Shown: positions 7,103 through 13,847 of the stretch, in pieces
Position numbering within the stretch: position 1 is the first letter of the stretch
Layout of the letters: every line of letters starts with the position of its first letter
Virus record (IMG/VR): IMGVR_UViG_3300009409_000855
Location: 1-23,137 of that record
Length of the DNA stretch: 23,137 nucleotides
Direction: 5' to 3' (one strand)
Origin: a virus
The notes under the pieces: generated by a model
Seen by the model: only the letters and a program-made list of their open reading frames with translations
Told to the model about the DNA's origin: nothing
Database searches by the model: none
Position numbers and translations under genes: made by a program

Positions 7103-9427
7103 ATGAAAAAGAAAACCACTACAAAAGTTTCACTAGATCAAAAATCACAATTAGCAAAATTATTAGCAACCGAAAATGTAAGCATTCAACATAACAATGT
7201 TAGAACGGCTTCTTTTGATGTAAAGAATAGAGTACTTACATTACCAATTTTTAAAACAAAATCTCCCGATGTGTATGACATGTTAATCGCCCATGAGTGC
7301 AGTCATGCTCTATTTACTCCTTATAAATTATGGGCAAAAATTACAGATGATGAGTTACGTGCTTATGTAAATGTTCTAGAAGATTGTAGAATAGACTTAA
7401 AAATTCAAAAGAAATATCCTGGTGTTACTAAAAACTACCTTAATGGTTTTGATATTCTTAATAATGCTAACTTCTTTGGAGTTAGAGATAAAGATTTAAA
7501 TAAAGACTTACATTTAATTGATAAAATTAATATGTTCTATAAGTCTTCAAAAAGATTACCAATACATTTTACAACCCTTGAAAGCATTTGGATTAAAAAA
7601 GTTAATGCAATAAGAACTTTTACAGATGTTGTTACGTTAGCTAAAGAAATGTTAAATTGGCAGAAAAAACAAACTGAAAAAAATAAAAAGGATCCAAATT
7701 TTTCAGGTAGTAATTTAGATAAACTGTATGTAATAAAAGACGATCATAAAGGTCCTGAAGAAACTAAAGCAGAAACACCTAACAATGATGATGAAGATGG
7801 TAATAATAAAAAAGAAGAAAAACCTCAAGAAAAAAAAGAAGGCAATGGTGAAGCTAGTAAAGAAGATGTACAAGTTGACAATGCTGAAAATCAAAAATCA
7901 ATTGAGGGTGGTGATGGTAAAACAGAAAATCAAGAAAGTAAAGGTTTAGATTCAAGAAAATTTATAGCAATTACTGATAAAAAATACCAAGAAAGTACTC
8001 AAAGAATTACAGACAGTGATGTTGAATATAATTATGTGACTTTACCTGAACCTGATTTAAATAAAGTTATTGTTCCAACTAAAACTTTCTTAAAAGAAAT
8101 GAGAGAATATATTAGAGGTGAATATAAAATATCATCTAGTACAACTCAATATTTAAATTGGTTAAAAAATGATTTTAAAAAGTATTGTAGTGATAATATG
8201 AAAACTGTTAACTATCTAGTTAAAGAATTTGAAATGAAAAAATCTGCTACTGCTTATAAGAGAGCAACTACTGATAAAACAGGTACAATTGATCCACTTA
8301 AATTAAAAGATTACAAATTTAGTGAAGACATTTTTAAAAGATTAACTATCTTACCTACAGAAAAAAACCATGGTATGATGATGTTGTTAGATTGGTCTGG
8401 TAGTATGTGTGCTGATCTTAAAAAAACTATAGATCAATTAATTAATTTAGTTTACTTTTGTAGAAAAGTTAACATACCTTTTAAAGTATATGCATTTACT
8501 ACCGAGTATTGTGAAAATCAAGGATTAGTCCATAGAGATAGGGATCCTAGTAAAGCAACTTTTAAATTTAAAAGTGGTGATATGTTTTTAGAAAATTTTA
8601 ATCTAATTGAAATAGCAAATCATAATTTAAAGAAAAAAGAATTAGAAGAGTCTTTAATGTATATTTACAATATGGGCTTATGTTATGGCCATTATTCAAG
8701 AAAAGGTTTTTGGAATGAGGAAAGACATGAAGGAAGTAGATTTCATATGCCGTCTCAATATAATTTAGGTACTACACCACTTAACGAAGCTTTAGTTGCT
8801 TGTTTAAAATTGGTTCCATTATTCAAAAGAAAATATAATATTGAAAAAATGACTTTCATTACATTAACTGATGGTGGTGCTAACTATTCTGGTGACGCAA
8901 AAGTTGTAGAAGACAAAGATGGTAAACTTATTAGAGCACATAAAGATGAATTAAGAGTCACTGATAAAAATGGTAGAGACAAATATATTCCAATTAAAAC
9001 AGTTATTAAAATTGGTAAAAAACAATATGTTAATGAGGATAGTAGATCAGATATGACTTCTTTGTTATTAACTCTTATACAAAAAGAACATAATATAAAA
9101 ACAATTGGTTTCTATGTTTTAAAAACTATTAAGTGGTGGGATATTGACAAATTTACTAGACAACTTAAATCATATATGTTAAGAGAAAAAGTTACTGCCG
9201 ATATTAGAAAGAAATTTGTTAAAGAAAAATGCGCTATTGTATATCATAAAGGATATAACAAGTATTTTTTATTAAATGGTAAAACAATGGCCGTACAAAA
9301 TACTGACCTTACTACAATACAAGAAGGCTTAAAACCAGGTCAGATTAAAAATTTATTTAGTAAAAGTATGAAAGGAAGAATCACTTCCAGAACACTATTA
9401 AATAAATTCATTGAGGAGGTTGCGTAA
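7103..9427 (+). CDS. VWA-domain protein with N-terminal HExxH motif (CobT/ViaA-type partner of a MoxR ATPase)
   Basis: A 774-aa protein. Residues 60-96 hold HECSH (64-68) and, 25 residues on, NVLEDCRID with Glu93, as in zinc metallopeptidase-like domains of CobT-type proteins. Residues about 210-290 form a highly charged, low-complexity Glu/Lys/Asn linker. The C-terminal half is a von Willebrand A domain with a complete metal-ion-dependent site: DWSGS at 430-434, Thr558 in TTPLNEA, and Asp590 in LTDGG. It is followed directly by a CobS-type AAA+ ATPase gene, so the pair resembles MoxR-VWA systems (CobS-CobT, RavA-ViaA, NorQ-NorD) that remodel or metallate a client protein. Marine T4-like phages often carry such cobS/cobT genes, but no magnesium or cobalt chelatase large subunit is visible here. 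The client is unknown. Confidence 0.85.
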   Translation: MKKKTTTKVSLDQKSQLAKLLATENVSIQHNNVRTASFDVKNRVLTLPIFKTKSPDVYDMLIAHECSHALFTPYKLWAKITDDELRAYVNVLEDCRIDLKIQKKYPGVTKNYLNGFDILNNANFFGVRDKDLNKDLHLIDKINMFYKSSKRLPIHFTTLESIWIKKVNAIRTFTDVVTLAKEMLNWQKKQTEKNKKDPNFSGSNLDKLYVIKDDHKGPEETKAETPNNDDEDGNNKKEEKPQEKKEGNGEASKEDVQVDNAENQKSIEGGDGKTENQESKGLDSRKFIAITDKKYQESTQRITDSDVEYNYVTLPEPDLNKVIVPTKTFLKEMREYIRGEYKISSSTTQYLNWLKNDFKKYCSDNMKTVNYLVKEFEMKKSATAYKRATTDKTGTIDPLKLKDYKFSEDIFKRLTILPTEKNHGMMMLLDWSGSMCADLKKTIDQLINLVYFCRKVNIPFKVYAFTTEYCENQGLVHRDRDPSKATFKFKSGDMFLENFNLIEIANHNLKKKELEESLMYIYNMGLCYGHYSRKGFWNEERHEGSRFHMPSQYNLGTTPLNEALVACLKLVPLFKRKYNIEKMTFITLTDGGANYSGDAKVVEDKDGKLIRAHKDELRVTDKNGRDKYIPIKTVIKIGKKQYVNEDSRSDMTSLLLTLIQKEHNIKTIGFYVLKTIKWWDIDKFTRQLKSYMLREKVTADIRKKFVKEKCAIVYHKGYNKYFLLNGKTMAVQNTDLTTIQEGLKPGQIKNLFSKSMKGRITSRTLLNKFIEEVA

Positions 9428-9453
9428 AAATCAATGTGGATAACACAATTTTT
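9426..9453 (+). terminator. Terminator-like hairpin after the VWA gene
   Basis: AAAAAT (9426-9431) plus TGTG (9435-9438) pair with CACA (9444-9447) plus ATTTTT (9448-9453), with a three-base bulge and GATAA as loop. The A-run and T-run make it a usable terminator in either direction. It starts two bases before the last base of the stop codon and ends five bases before the next -35 box. Confidence 0.55.
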
Positions 9454-9457
9454 AGGC

Positions 9458-9486
9458 TTGCTTTATGAATAGAACTATGATAGGAT
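9458..9486 (+). promoter_or_regulatory. Sigma-70-type promoter of the CobS-like gene
   Basis: TTGCTT (9458-9463), 17-nt spacer, TAGGAT (9481-9486), with transcription expected to start near 9493. The mRNA then carries AAAGGAAAG before the ATG at 9514, so this gene has a normal leader with a Shine-Dalgarno. Confidence 0.75.
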
Positions 9487-9513
9487 ATATTAATAAAACG
9501 AAAGGAAAGCACT

Positions 9514-10740
9514 ATGCTAAACACTAAACAAACACAATTTATTGAACATGCTTATTCAATGTTTAATAAAAAGGAGTTAACTGTAGATCAGTTAAAGAAA
9601 GCCAATGCAAAATTTGGCTGTAAATATGCTCCACAATGGTTGATTAAAAATAAAGATTACAAATTAGGTAAATCTTTATTTAAATTACCTGTAGACGGTG
9701 AGGACGTTTCTGTTCCAGAACCAGTTATCAAAAAAGATACGGCTAATGAGGTTGAATCAAAATCTGAAGCCGCTTATATTGTATCATCTTTAGTAGGCGA
9801 CATTGTCCCTAAAAAAGATCCAATATTTGTTCCATTTGGTAATTATACAGATGTAAAATCTATTGTAAAATCTAATAGGTTTTATCCTATTTTTATTACT
9901 GGTTTATCTGGTAATGGTAAAACAATGGGTGTCATTCAATCTTGTGCCGAGGCTAAGAAAGAAATGATTAGAGTAAACATAACAATTGAAACCGATGAGG
10001 ACGATTTGTTAGGCGGTTATAGACTTAAAGATGGTCAAACTGTATGGCAAAACGGACCTGTTATTGAGGCGATGGAAAGAGGCGCTATGTTATTATTAGA
10101 CGAGGTTGACCTTGCTAGTAATAAGATTATGTGTCTACAACCAATACTTGAAGGTTCAGGAGTTTATGTTAAAAAGATAAACAAGTTTGTTAAACCTAAA
10201 TTAGGGTTTAATGTTATCGCTACTGCCAATACTAAAGGTCAAGGTAGTGAAGACGGTAAGTTTATCGGAACCAACATTCTTAATGAGGCATTTTTGGAAA
10301 GATTTCCTGTTACATTTGAACAGAAATATCCAAGTGTTGCTATTGAGAAAAAAATATTAACTAACACATTAAAACAAGCTGGTAAATCAGACAAAGATTT
10401 CATAGAAAAGCTTACTACATGGGCTGATGTTATCAGAAAAACTTATTTTGATGGTGGCGTTGACGAGATTATCTCAACAAGAAGATTGGTCCACATTACT
10501 CAAGCTTATGCGATATTTAATAATAAAGTAAAAGCTATTACAATGTGTACTAATAGATTTGATGATGATACAAAAAATTCGTTTGTAGAGTTATATACTA
10601 AAGTAGATTCTGGTGCTAGTGTTGAAGACATTATGGAACAGAATAGACAAAAAGATTTAACCGAACAATCGGATCTTAGCGAGAACGAAGACGATGATTC
10701 TGACAGCGATGCTGGGACAGATGATTCGGATAATGTTTAA
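9514..10740 (+). CDS. cobS: MoxR/CobS-type AAA+ ATPase
   Basis: A 408-aa protein. Residues 1-60 form a small N-terminal domain with CKYAPQWL. The AAA+ core has Walker A GLSGNGKT (130-137), DEDDLLGGYRL (161-171, typical of the MoxR branch), Walker B MLLLDEVD (192-199) and a sensor-1 region FNVIATANTKG. STRRLVHI near residue 324 fits sensor 2. The tail is very acidic (Asp/Glu/Ser), perhaps a contact for the VWA partner. It resembles the CobS genes of marine T4-like phages; in bacteria CobS drives cobalt insertion with CobT and CobN. Here it lies directly behind the VWA gene but has its own promoter, so the two are probably a chaperone-like pair rather than a cobalamin pathway. Confidence 0.9.
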   Translation: MLNTKQTQFIEHAYSMFNKKELTVDQLKKANAKFGCKYAPQWLIKNKDYKLGKSLFKLPVDGEDVSVPEPVIKKDTANEVESKSEAAYIVSSLVGDIVPKKDPIFVPFGNYTDVKSIVKSNRFYPIFITGLSGNGKTMGVIQSCAEAKKEMIRVNITIETDEDDLLGGYRLKDGQTVWQNGPVIEAMERGAMLLLDEVDLASNKIMCLQPILEGSGVYVKKINKFVKPKLGFNVIATANTKGQGSEDGKFIGTNILNEAFLERFPVTFEQKYPSVAIEKKILTNTLKQAGKSDKDFIEKLTTWADVIRKTYFDGGVDEIISTRRLVHITQAYAIFNNKVKAITMCTNRFDDDTKNSFVELYTKVDSGASVEDIMEQNRQKDLTEQSDLSENEDDDSDSDAGTDDSDNV

Positions 10741-10875
10741 GCTATAGTGTAATCCTTGGTGGCGATGTAGTGGTCGCCACCGCTTAAGGAGATTGGCATT
10801 TGTAGGGAATTTATAGGGTACCTTAGCCGAACATGCCAATCTCTTTAAGGATTAGATAGAAGAATAAATAGAATT
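10741..10875 (+). ncRNA. Strongly structured intergenic RNA, two hairpins
   Basis: No ORF on the + strand. Two hairpins lie side by side. The first is a perfect 8-bp stem GGTGGCGA (10758-10765) / TCGCCACC (10774-10781) with an 8-nt loop. The second is a 17-bp stem, CTTAAGGAGATTGGCAT (10783-10799) with ATGCCAATCTCTTTAAG (10833-10849), with a single G-U pair and a 33-nt loop containing the palindrome GGTACC. Neither is followed by a T-run, so they are not ordinary terminators. The region is richer in G+C than its surroundings. It could be a stable small RNA, a 3' stability element for the cobS mRNA, or a protein-binding site. No consensus promoter was found before it, although TATAGT occurs at 10743-10748. 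Confidence 0.55.
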
Positions 10876-11457
10876 ATGATATATTTAAATACAGAAATTA
10901 AATCACATACACCTTTTTTGCAGAAAAAAAGTCATTCGTATCCACTTAATAACGATACGCAAGTTAATAAATTAATAGATATAATAAATTATGTATATTG
11001 GTTATCAGTAGAAAATATTACTTTACCTGGATCCTCAATATATTCAGGATTCATTTATAGAATGAAAGGATTAGATTTATACAAATATATACAGAATTTT
11101 GGTTACAAAGATAAAACTAATAGTAGAATAAGAACAGACAAATATGGTAATACTTGGTTAAACATTCCTTTTACTGAAATGAAAAAAGTAGGTCAAATAG
11201 ATAAAAATATAATGAAAGACTCAGGTATTAATGGTCAAGGTGTTTCTATGTATGGAAGATCAGATCAGTTAGAATGGTATAGAAGTGGTGCAAAAAGAGA
11301 TCCAAACAAAATGAATAGCAAAGGCACGACTGGTGAAATGTTGATGAGAGATTATTTTAATAAACAAGAAAGAGTATTAAAGGTTGAAAAACCAGCAAAC
11401 ATTTACAGTCCAGTAGATATGATACTAACAATTAAACCAAAGAAAGGAGGAATATAA
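10876..11457 (+). CDS. Hypothetical protein, possible endonuclease-like C-terminus
   Basis: A 193-aa protein that I do not recognise. The N-terminal half has hydrophobic helices (NKLIDIINYVYWLSVENITL) and the middle is basic. The C-terminal 45 residues (GTTGEMLMRDYF, then SPVDMILTI) are reminiscent of the GxxGExxxxxxF...D start of PD-(D/E)XK nuclease-like domains, but the expected E-x-K after the Asp is missing because the protein ends in KPKKGGI. It may therefore be a truncated or inactive member, or unrelated. Upstream, AATAAATA (10863-10870) matches seven of eight bases of the T4 late octamer and ends five bases before the ATG. AAAGGAGG at its 3' end serves as the ribosome binding site for the bS21 gene one base downstream. 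Confidence 0.65.
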   Translation: MIYLNTEIKSHTPFLQKKSHSYPLNNDTQVNKLIDIINYVYWLSVENITLPGSSIYSGFIYRMKGLDLYKYIQNFGYKDKTNSRIRTDKYGNTWLNIPFTEMKKVGQIDKNIMKDSGINGQGVSMYGRSDQLEWYRSGAKRDPNKMNSKGTTGEMLMRDYFNKQERVLKVEKPANIYSPVDMILTIKPKKGGI

Positions 11458-11458
11458 A

Positions 11459-11662
11459 TTGAGTATAACAGTAGATGTAAGAAATGGTAATGTAGAACAG
11501 GCTTTAAGAGTCTTAAAAAGAAAAAATTTAAAAGATAATTTCCTTAAAAATTATAAGGAAAGAATGTATTTTGAGAAACCTTCTGAAAAAAAGAGACGAA
11601 AAAAGAAAGAAGGAATTGCTAATGCAAAGAGGAAGAAACGTTTACAAGAAAAATTTTTATAA
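11459..11662 (+). CDS. rpsU: Phage-encoded ribosomal protein bS21
   Basis: A 67-aa very basic protein that matches bacterial bS21 over its length: V-x-x-N-x-x-(V/F)-E-x-ALR-x-(F/L)-KR near the N-terminus (NVEQALRVLKRK), then YKERMYFEKPSEKKRRKKKEG, corresponding to the RRREFYEKPTxxRKRxK block, and an Arg/Lys helix at the end. bS21 sits at the mRNA exit platform of the 30S subunit and helps initiation. Virus-encoded bS21 is known, including in SAR11 phages. The start is TTG at 11459, supported by AGGAGG about seven bases before it; no ATG is available in frame. It lies one base after the previous stop, so the two are co-translated. Confidence 0.9.
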   Translation: MSITVDVRNGNVEQALRVLKRKNLKDNFLKNYKERMYFEKPSEKKRRKKKEGIANAKRKKRLQEKFL

Positions 11663-11888
11663 GAAATTTATGGAATTTAACGCTATAAAAGTGATATATA
11701 TATTATGGTCAAGGCTGCTCGTAAGTCCTATGACAGCGTTAAAGAAGCTATTATAGCTTCGGATATGGTGGATTGTTTTAGCATTTGCGCTTAGTTTCGC
11801 ACCACCTTAAAAAAACAAACTAAAGCTGCGGAGCGTTTTGGTAGTTTCGCCCTTATATAAAAACTACCATTTTATTTTATATAGATGG
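11663..11888 (+). other. Structured, mostly non-coding gap between bS21 and hsp20
   Basis: No convincing gene. Several dyads are present: AACGCT (11679-11684) / AGCGTT (11735-11740); GAAGCTA (11744-11750) / TAGCTTC (11754-11760) with a TTA loop; GCTTAGTTT (11789-11797) with AAACTAAAGC (11817-11826), one bulged A; and the terminator at 11839. An ATG at 11705 follows TATATT, the start context of five real genes here, and would give a 29-aa peptide beginning MVKAARKSYDSVKEAIIASD, but its CGT and GCT codons are unlike the neighbours and it has no known match. This could be the bS21 3' UTR, a small RNA or a decayed gene. Confidence 0.4.
11839..11880 (+). terminator. Rho-independent terminator
   Basis: TGGTAGTTT (11839-11847) pairs perfectly with AAACTACCA (11861-11869), with a 13-nt loop, followed directly by TTTTATTTTAT. 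This is the clearest terminator in the window and ends the bS21 transcript. Confidence 0.85.
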
Positions 11889-11920
11889 TTGACATTTGAA
11901 GATTAATACTTATATAAATA
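11889..11920 (+). promoter_or_regulatory. Overlapping sigma-70-type and T4 late promoter of hsp20
   Basis: TTGACA (11889-11894) is followed after 16 or 18 nt by TATATA (11911-11916) or TATAAA (11913-11918). The same bases hold the complete T4 late octamer TATAAATA (11913-11920). Host polymerase early and gp55-directed polymerase late could thus both start near 11924-11926, giving a leader of about 60 nt. Confidence 0.75.
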
Positions 11921-11925
11921 ACTAT

Positions 11926-11982
11926 GACAATGCCATTAAGGGTTGTCTATAACAATAACTTTGCTTAACAATAGGAGGTTAA
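11926..11982 (+). promoter_or_regulatory. hsp20 leader with hairpin and Shine-Dalgarno in a small loop
   Basis: GACAAT and CC pair with GGGTTGTC (11926-11947, one bulged G, loop ATTAA). Further on, TTAAC (11965-11969) and GTTAA (11978-11982) flank AATAGGAG, so the Shine-Dalgarno AGGAGG (11973-11978) lies mostly in a small AT-rich hairpin five bases before the ATG. The stem is weak; a thermometer role is only a possibility. Confidence 0.35.
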
Positions 11983-11983
11983 T

Positions 11984-12430
11984 ATGACCAATTCAAAAGC
12001 AATTCAATTCTTTAATAGTTTAAGACCAATAACCGTAGGGTTTGACAGTATGTTTGACAACTTTGAACATATGTTAGATACAGATTTTACGAGAATGGGA
12101 AACTATCCACCATACAATATCGTTAAAACAGGTTCGTTTACCTATGATATTGAATTAGCATTAGCAGGATACTCTAAAAATGATGTAACTGTTGACTATG
12201 CTGACAATGTTCTAACAATCAAGTCTAATAAAGACGAGCAGACTAAAGAGGTTGAGGACAATGATGGTATACTTCACAAAGGTATAGCTAAAAGATATTT
12301 TAGTAAGTCATTTACTGTAGCAGAAGACTGCGAAGTAAAGGGTGCTGAACTAAAAGATGGTCTTTTAAAGGTATCTTTAGAGAAGATTGTTCCAGACTCA
12401 AAGAAGCCTAGAACAATAAAGATTAAATAA
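11984..12430 (+). CDS. hsp20: Small heat-shock protein Hsp20 (IbpA-like)
   Basis: A 148-aa alpha-crystallin-type chaperone. The N-terminal SLRPITVGFDSMFDNFEHML is the typical IbpA-like lead-in. The crystallin domain (about residues 40-135) has YNIVKTGSFTYDIELALAGYSKNDV, LTIKSNK, IAKRYFSKSFTVAEDCEVKGAELKDGLLKVSLEK, and the tail ends in a basic RTIKIK where an I-x-I motif is expected. Such proteins hold unfolding proteins; they are conserved in marine T4-like phages and may assist virion protein folding or stress protection. AGGAGG is well placed before the ATG. It has an early-plus-late promoter and is followed by a strong hairpin. Confidence 0.95.
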   Translation: MTNSKAIQFFNSLRPITVGFDSMFDNFEHMLDTDFTRMGNYPPYNIVKTGSFTYDIELALAGYSKNDVTVDYADNVLTIKSNKDEQTKEVEDNDGILHKGIAKRYFSKSFTVAEDCEVKGAELKDGLLKVSLEKIVPDSKKPRTIKIK

Positions 12431-12443
12431 TAATTAAAACTAT

Positions 12444-12473
12444 AGGCGTTCCAGCATTGACAATGGGACGCCT
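12444..12473 (+). terminator. Terminator-like hairpin with the next -35 box in its loop
   Basis: AGGCGTTCC (12444-12452) pairs with GGGACGCCT (12465-12473), with one G-T pair, and the stem can extend further by ACTA/TAGT past one mismatch. The loop AGCATTGACAAT carries the -35 box TTGACA of the next promoter. The T-run after the stem is short (TTTAG). Confidence 0.7.
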
Positions 12474-12494
12474 TTAGTGTATAGTGTATAAATA
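12457..12494 (+). promoter_or_regulatory. Sigma-70-type promoter followed by T4 late octamer
   Basis: TTGACA (12457-12462), 17-nt spacer, TATAGT (12480-12485), the same boxes as the gp55 promoter. Two bases later a perfect TATAAATA (12487-12494) gives a possible gp55-dependent late start near 12500. The two starts would differ by only about 8 bases and both give a leader of roughly 75-85 nt. Confidence 0.8.
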
Positions 12495-12575
12495 GGATTA
12501 TATAAACTAAAGCAAAAAAGTTTGCTGTTTATATTAAATAAATTGTAAAGCGACAAAGGTCGCAGAAAGTAAATT

Positions 12576-13796
12576 ATGACATTAAATACGCCACAAAGCA
12601 CACAAAGGCTAGATAGAGCTTTTGATATTCAATCAACACCAAAAATTATTAATAACGACAATTCAATTATTGTAAATGTAAGTAATACAGATAGATTTAC
12701 AGACGAGAATTTAAAAACACAGGATAGACTTATTGTTAAAGAAGCATATCCTGAATTATATGATAGAGAAGATAAAGGATTATTTTTTTTAAGATTTGAG
12801 ATTAGAGATATAGATACATTATTTGACAATCTAAAAAACAAATACGGTAAACAAAAAGGTAGAGCTATAACTAACCAAAAGATGGTTGGTATTAGAAACG
12901 ATATTTTAGAAAATGGTTTTAAACTAAAATATAACCCTATAGCAATAGCTGAATACGTAGATGGTTCAATTAAATTTTTAACAGGTAGAACTAGGGTAGA
13001 AATCCTAAAAAAGACTTGCGATTTTAAAAATGCCATTGTAGCTGTTTATTCAGTAAAAGACAATAAAACTTTAGCAACAAATAACTTAAAGTTTAATCTA
13101 ATTGATTCTCCAGTAGGTCTTGCTTTAACTAGTGATGTCATTGCAGTAGGTCAAGAACTAATTGATGACGGAGATATAACAAAAAATTTAGATGAGATAA
13201 ATGCTTGGGTAATTGAAGTTACCGAAGGCAGTCATTTTACAGACAATACTAAAAACATTATTGCTCAATCACTTTTAAATAACAATTCTTCAAGACCTTA
13301 TATCAACTCTTGGACACCTGAAAGGGTACACGATTGGATGATAGAACAAGGTTATAAGAAAGCTGGTGACCAATATCCTAGTAGTGGTTTATCTTCTAAA
13401 GAATCAGTTTACGTACAAACTAAACAAGGTCAAGAACATTTAAATCAATACTTATATGTTATAGGAGCTTCTTCATCTTGGAGTAAAAATCTATCCAGAG
13501 TATCAGCAATAGCAAACAATACATATTTTACTGGTAAATCTATTAGAGTTATTTTACATACTTCAACATTAGATACATTAAATACTATTCAAAAATTAGA
13601 AGAACAATATGATGATAAGATTGAAAAACATAATTTAAATTATAATCAAGAGTTATTAAATATTGGTAACTCTTACTATACTAGAGAAATTAACGGCGAG
13701 GTTGTACTACCTATTATTAATACAAAAGTGGTATTATATGCAACTTTACCAGTTATAGGCAAGGTACATAAACAAAATGAACTTGTCGTATTATAA
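12576..13796 (+). CDS. Hypothetical protein with a ParB-like nuclease/binding domain
   Basis: A 406-aa protein. Residues about 100-150 (KMVGIRNDILENGFKLKYNPIAI, then DGSIKFLTGRTRVEILKK) follow the ParB N-domain pattern, in which a short helix is followed by a P-I strand, a strand describing the item, and G-x-(T/H)-R-x-x. In ParB and relatives this part binds or hydrolyses a nucleotide. The rest (RPYINSWTPERVHDWMIEQGYK; later helices) is not recognised and there is no clear helix-turn-helix. The final 130 residues look globular. The gene has both an early-type and a late-type promoter, so it is probably expressed throughout infection. I do not know its role; the ParB-like call is by pattern only. 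No strong Shine-Dalgarno is seen (GCAGAAAGTAAATT before ATG). Confidence 0.6.
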   Translation: MTLNTPQSTQRLDRAFDIQSTPKIINNDNSIIVNVSNTDRFTDENLKTQDRLIVKEAYPELYDREDKGLFFLRFEIRDIDTLFDNLKNKYGKQKGRAITNQKMVGIRNDILENGFKLKYNPIAIAEYVDGSIKFLTGRTRVEILKKTCDFKNAIVAVYSVKDNKTLATNNLKFNLIDSPVGLALTSDVIAVGQELIDDGDITKNLDEINAWVIEVTEGSHFTDNTKNIIAQSLLNNNSSRPYINSWTPERVHDWMIEQGYKKAGDQYPSSGLSSKESVYVQTKQGQEHLNQYLYVIGASSSWSKNLSRVSAIANNTYFTGKSIRVILHTSTLDTLNTIQKLEEQYDDKIEKHNLNYNQELLNIGNSYYTREINGEVVLPIINTKVVLYATLPVIGKVHKQNELVVL

Positions 13797-13799
13797 TCA

Positions 13800-13818
13800 G
13801 AGGAGCATTGACTTCCTC
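13800..13818 (+). terminator. Terminator-like hairpin enclosing the next -35 box
   Basis: GAGGAG (13800-13805) pairs with TTCCTC (13813-13818), including one G-T pair, around the loop CATTGAC, then CCGATTTTA. The -35 box of the peroxiredoxin promoter (TTGACT, 13808-13813) lies in the loop. Confidence 0.5.
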
Positions 13819-13836
13819 CCGATTTTATGTTAAAGT
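13808..13836 (+). promoter_or_regulatory. Sigma-70-type promoter of the peroxiredoxin gene
   Basis: TTGACT (13808-13813), 17-nt spacer, TAAAGT (13831-13836). Transcription should start near 13843, about five bases before the ATG at 13848, so the leader is nearly absent; no Shine-Dalgarno is seen. Confidence 0.7.
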
Positions 13837-13847
13837 AAGACTATATT

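Noticed and set aside
9514-10740. CobS as proof of a cobalamin pathway in the phage
   Set aside because: No CobN or other cobalamin gene is present; the MoxR-VWA pairing explains the sequence features equally well.
11705-11794. 29-aa ORF after the TATATT-ATG context
   Set aside because: No family resemblance, unusual codons, no ribosome binding site, and it lies across hairpins; kept only as a note within the structured gap.
11926-11982. Hsp20 RNA thermometer
   Set aside because: The stem holding the ribosome binding site is five A/T-rich pairs and would be open at most temperatures; listed only as a weak leader feature.
12629-13036. 135-aa open frame on the - strand inside the ParB-like gene
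   Set aside because: The + strand frame is continuous, has promoters and a domain pattern; the reverse frame is a hydrophobic shadow with no start signals.
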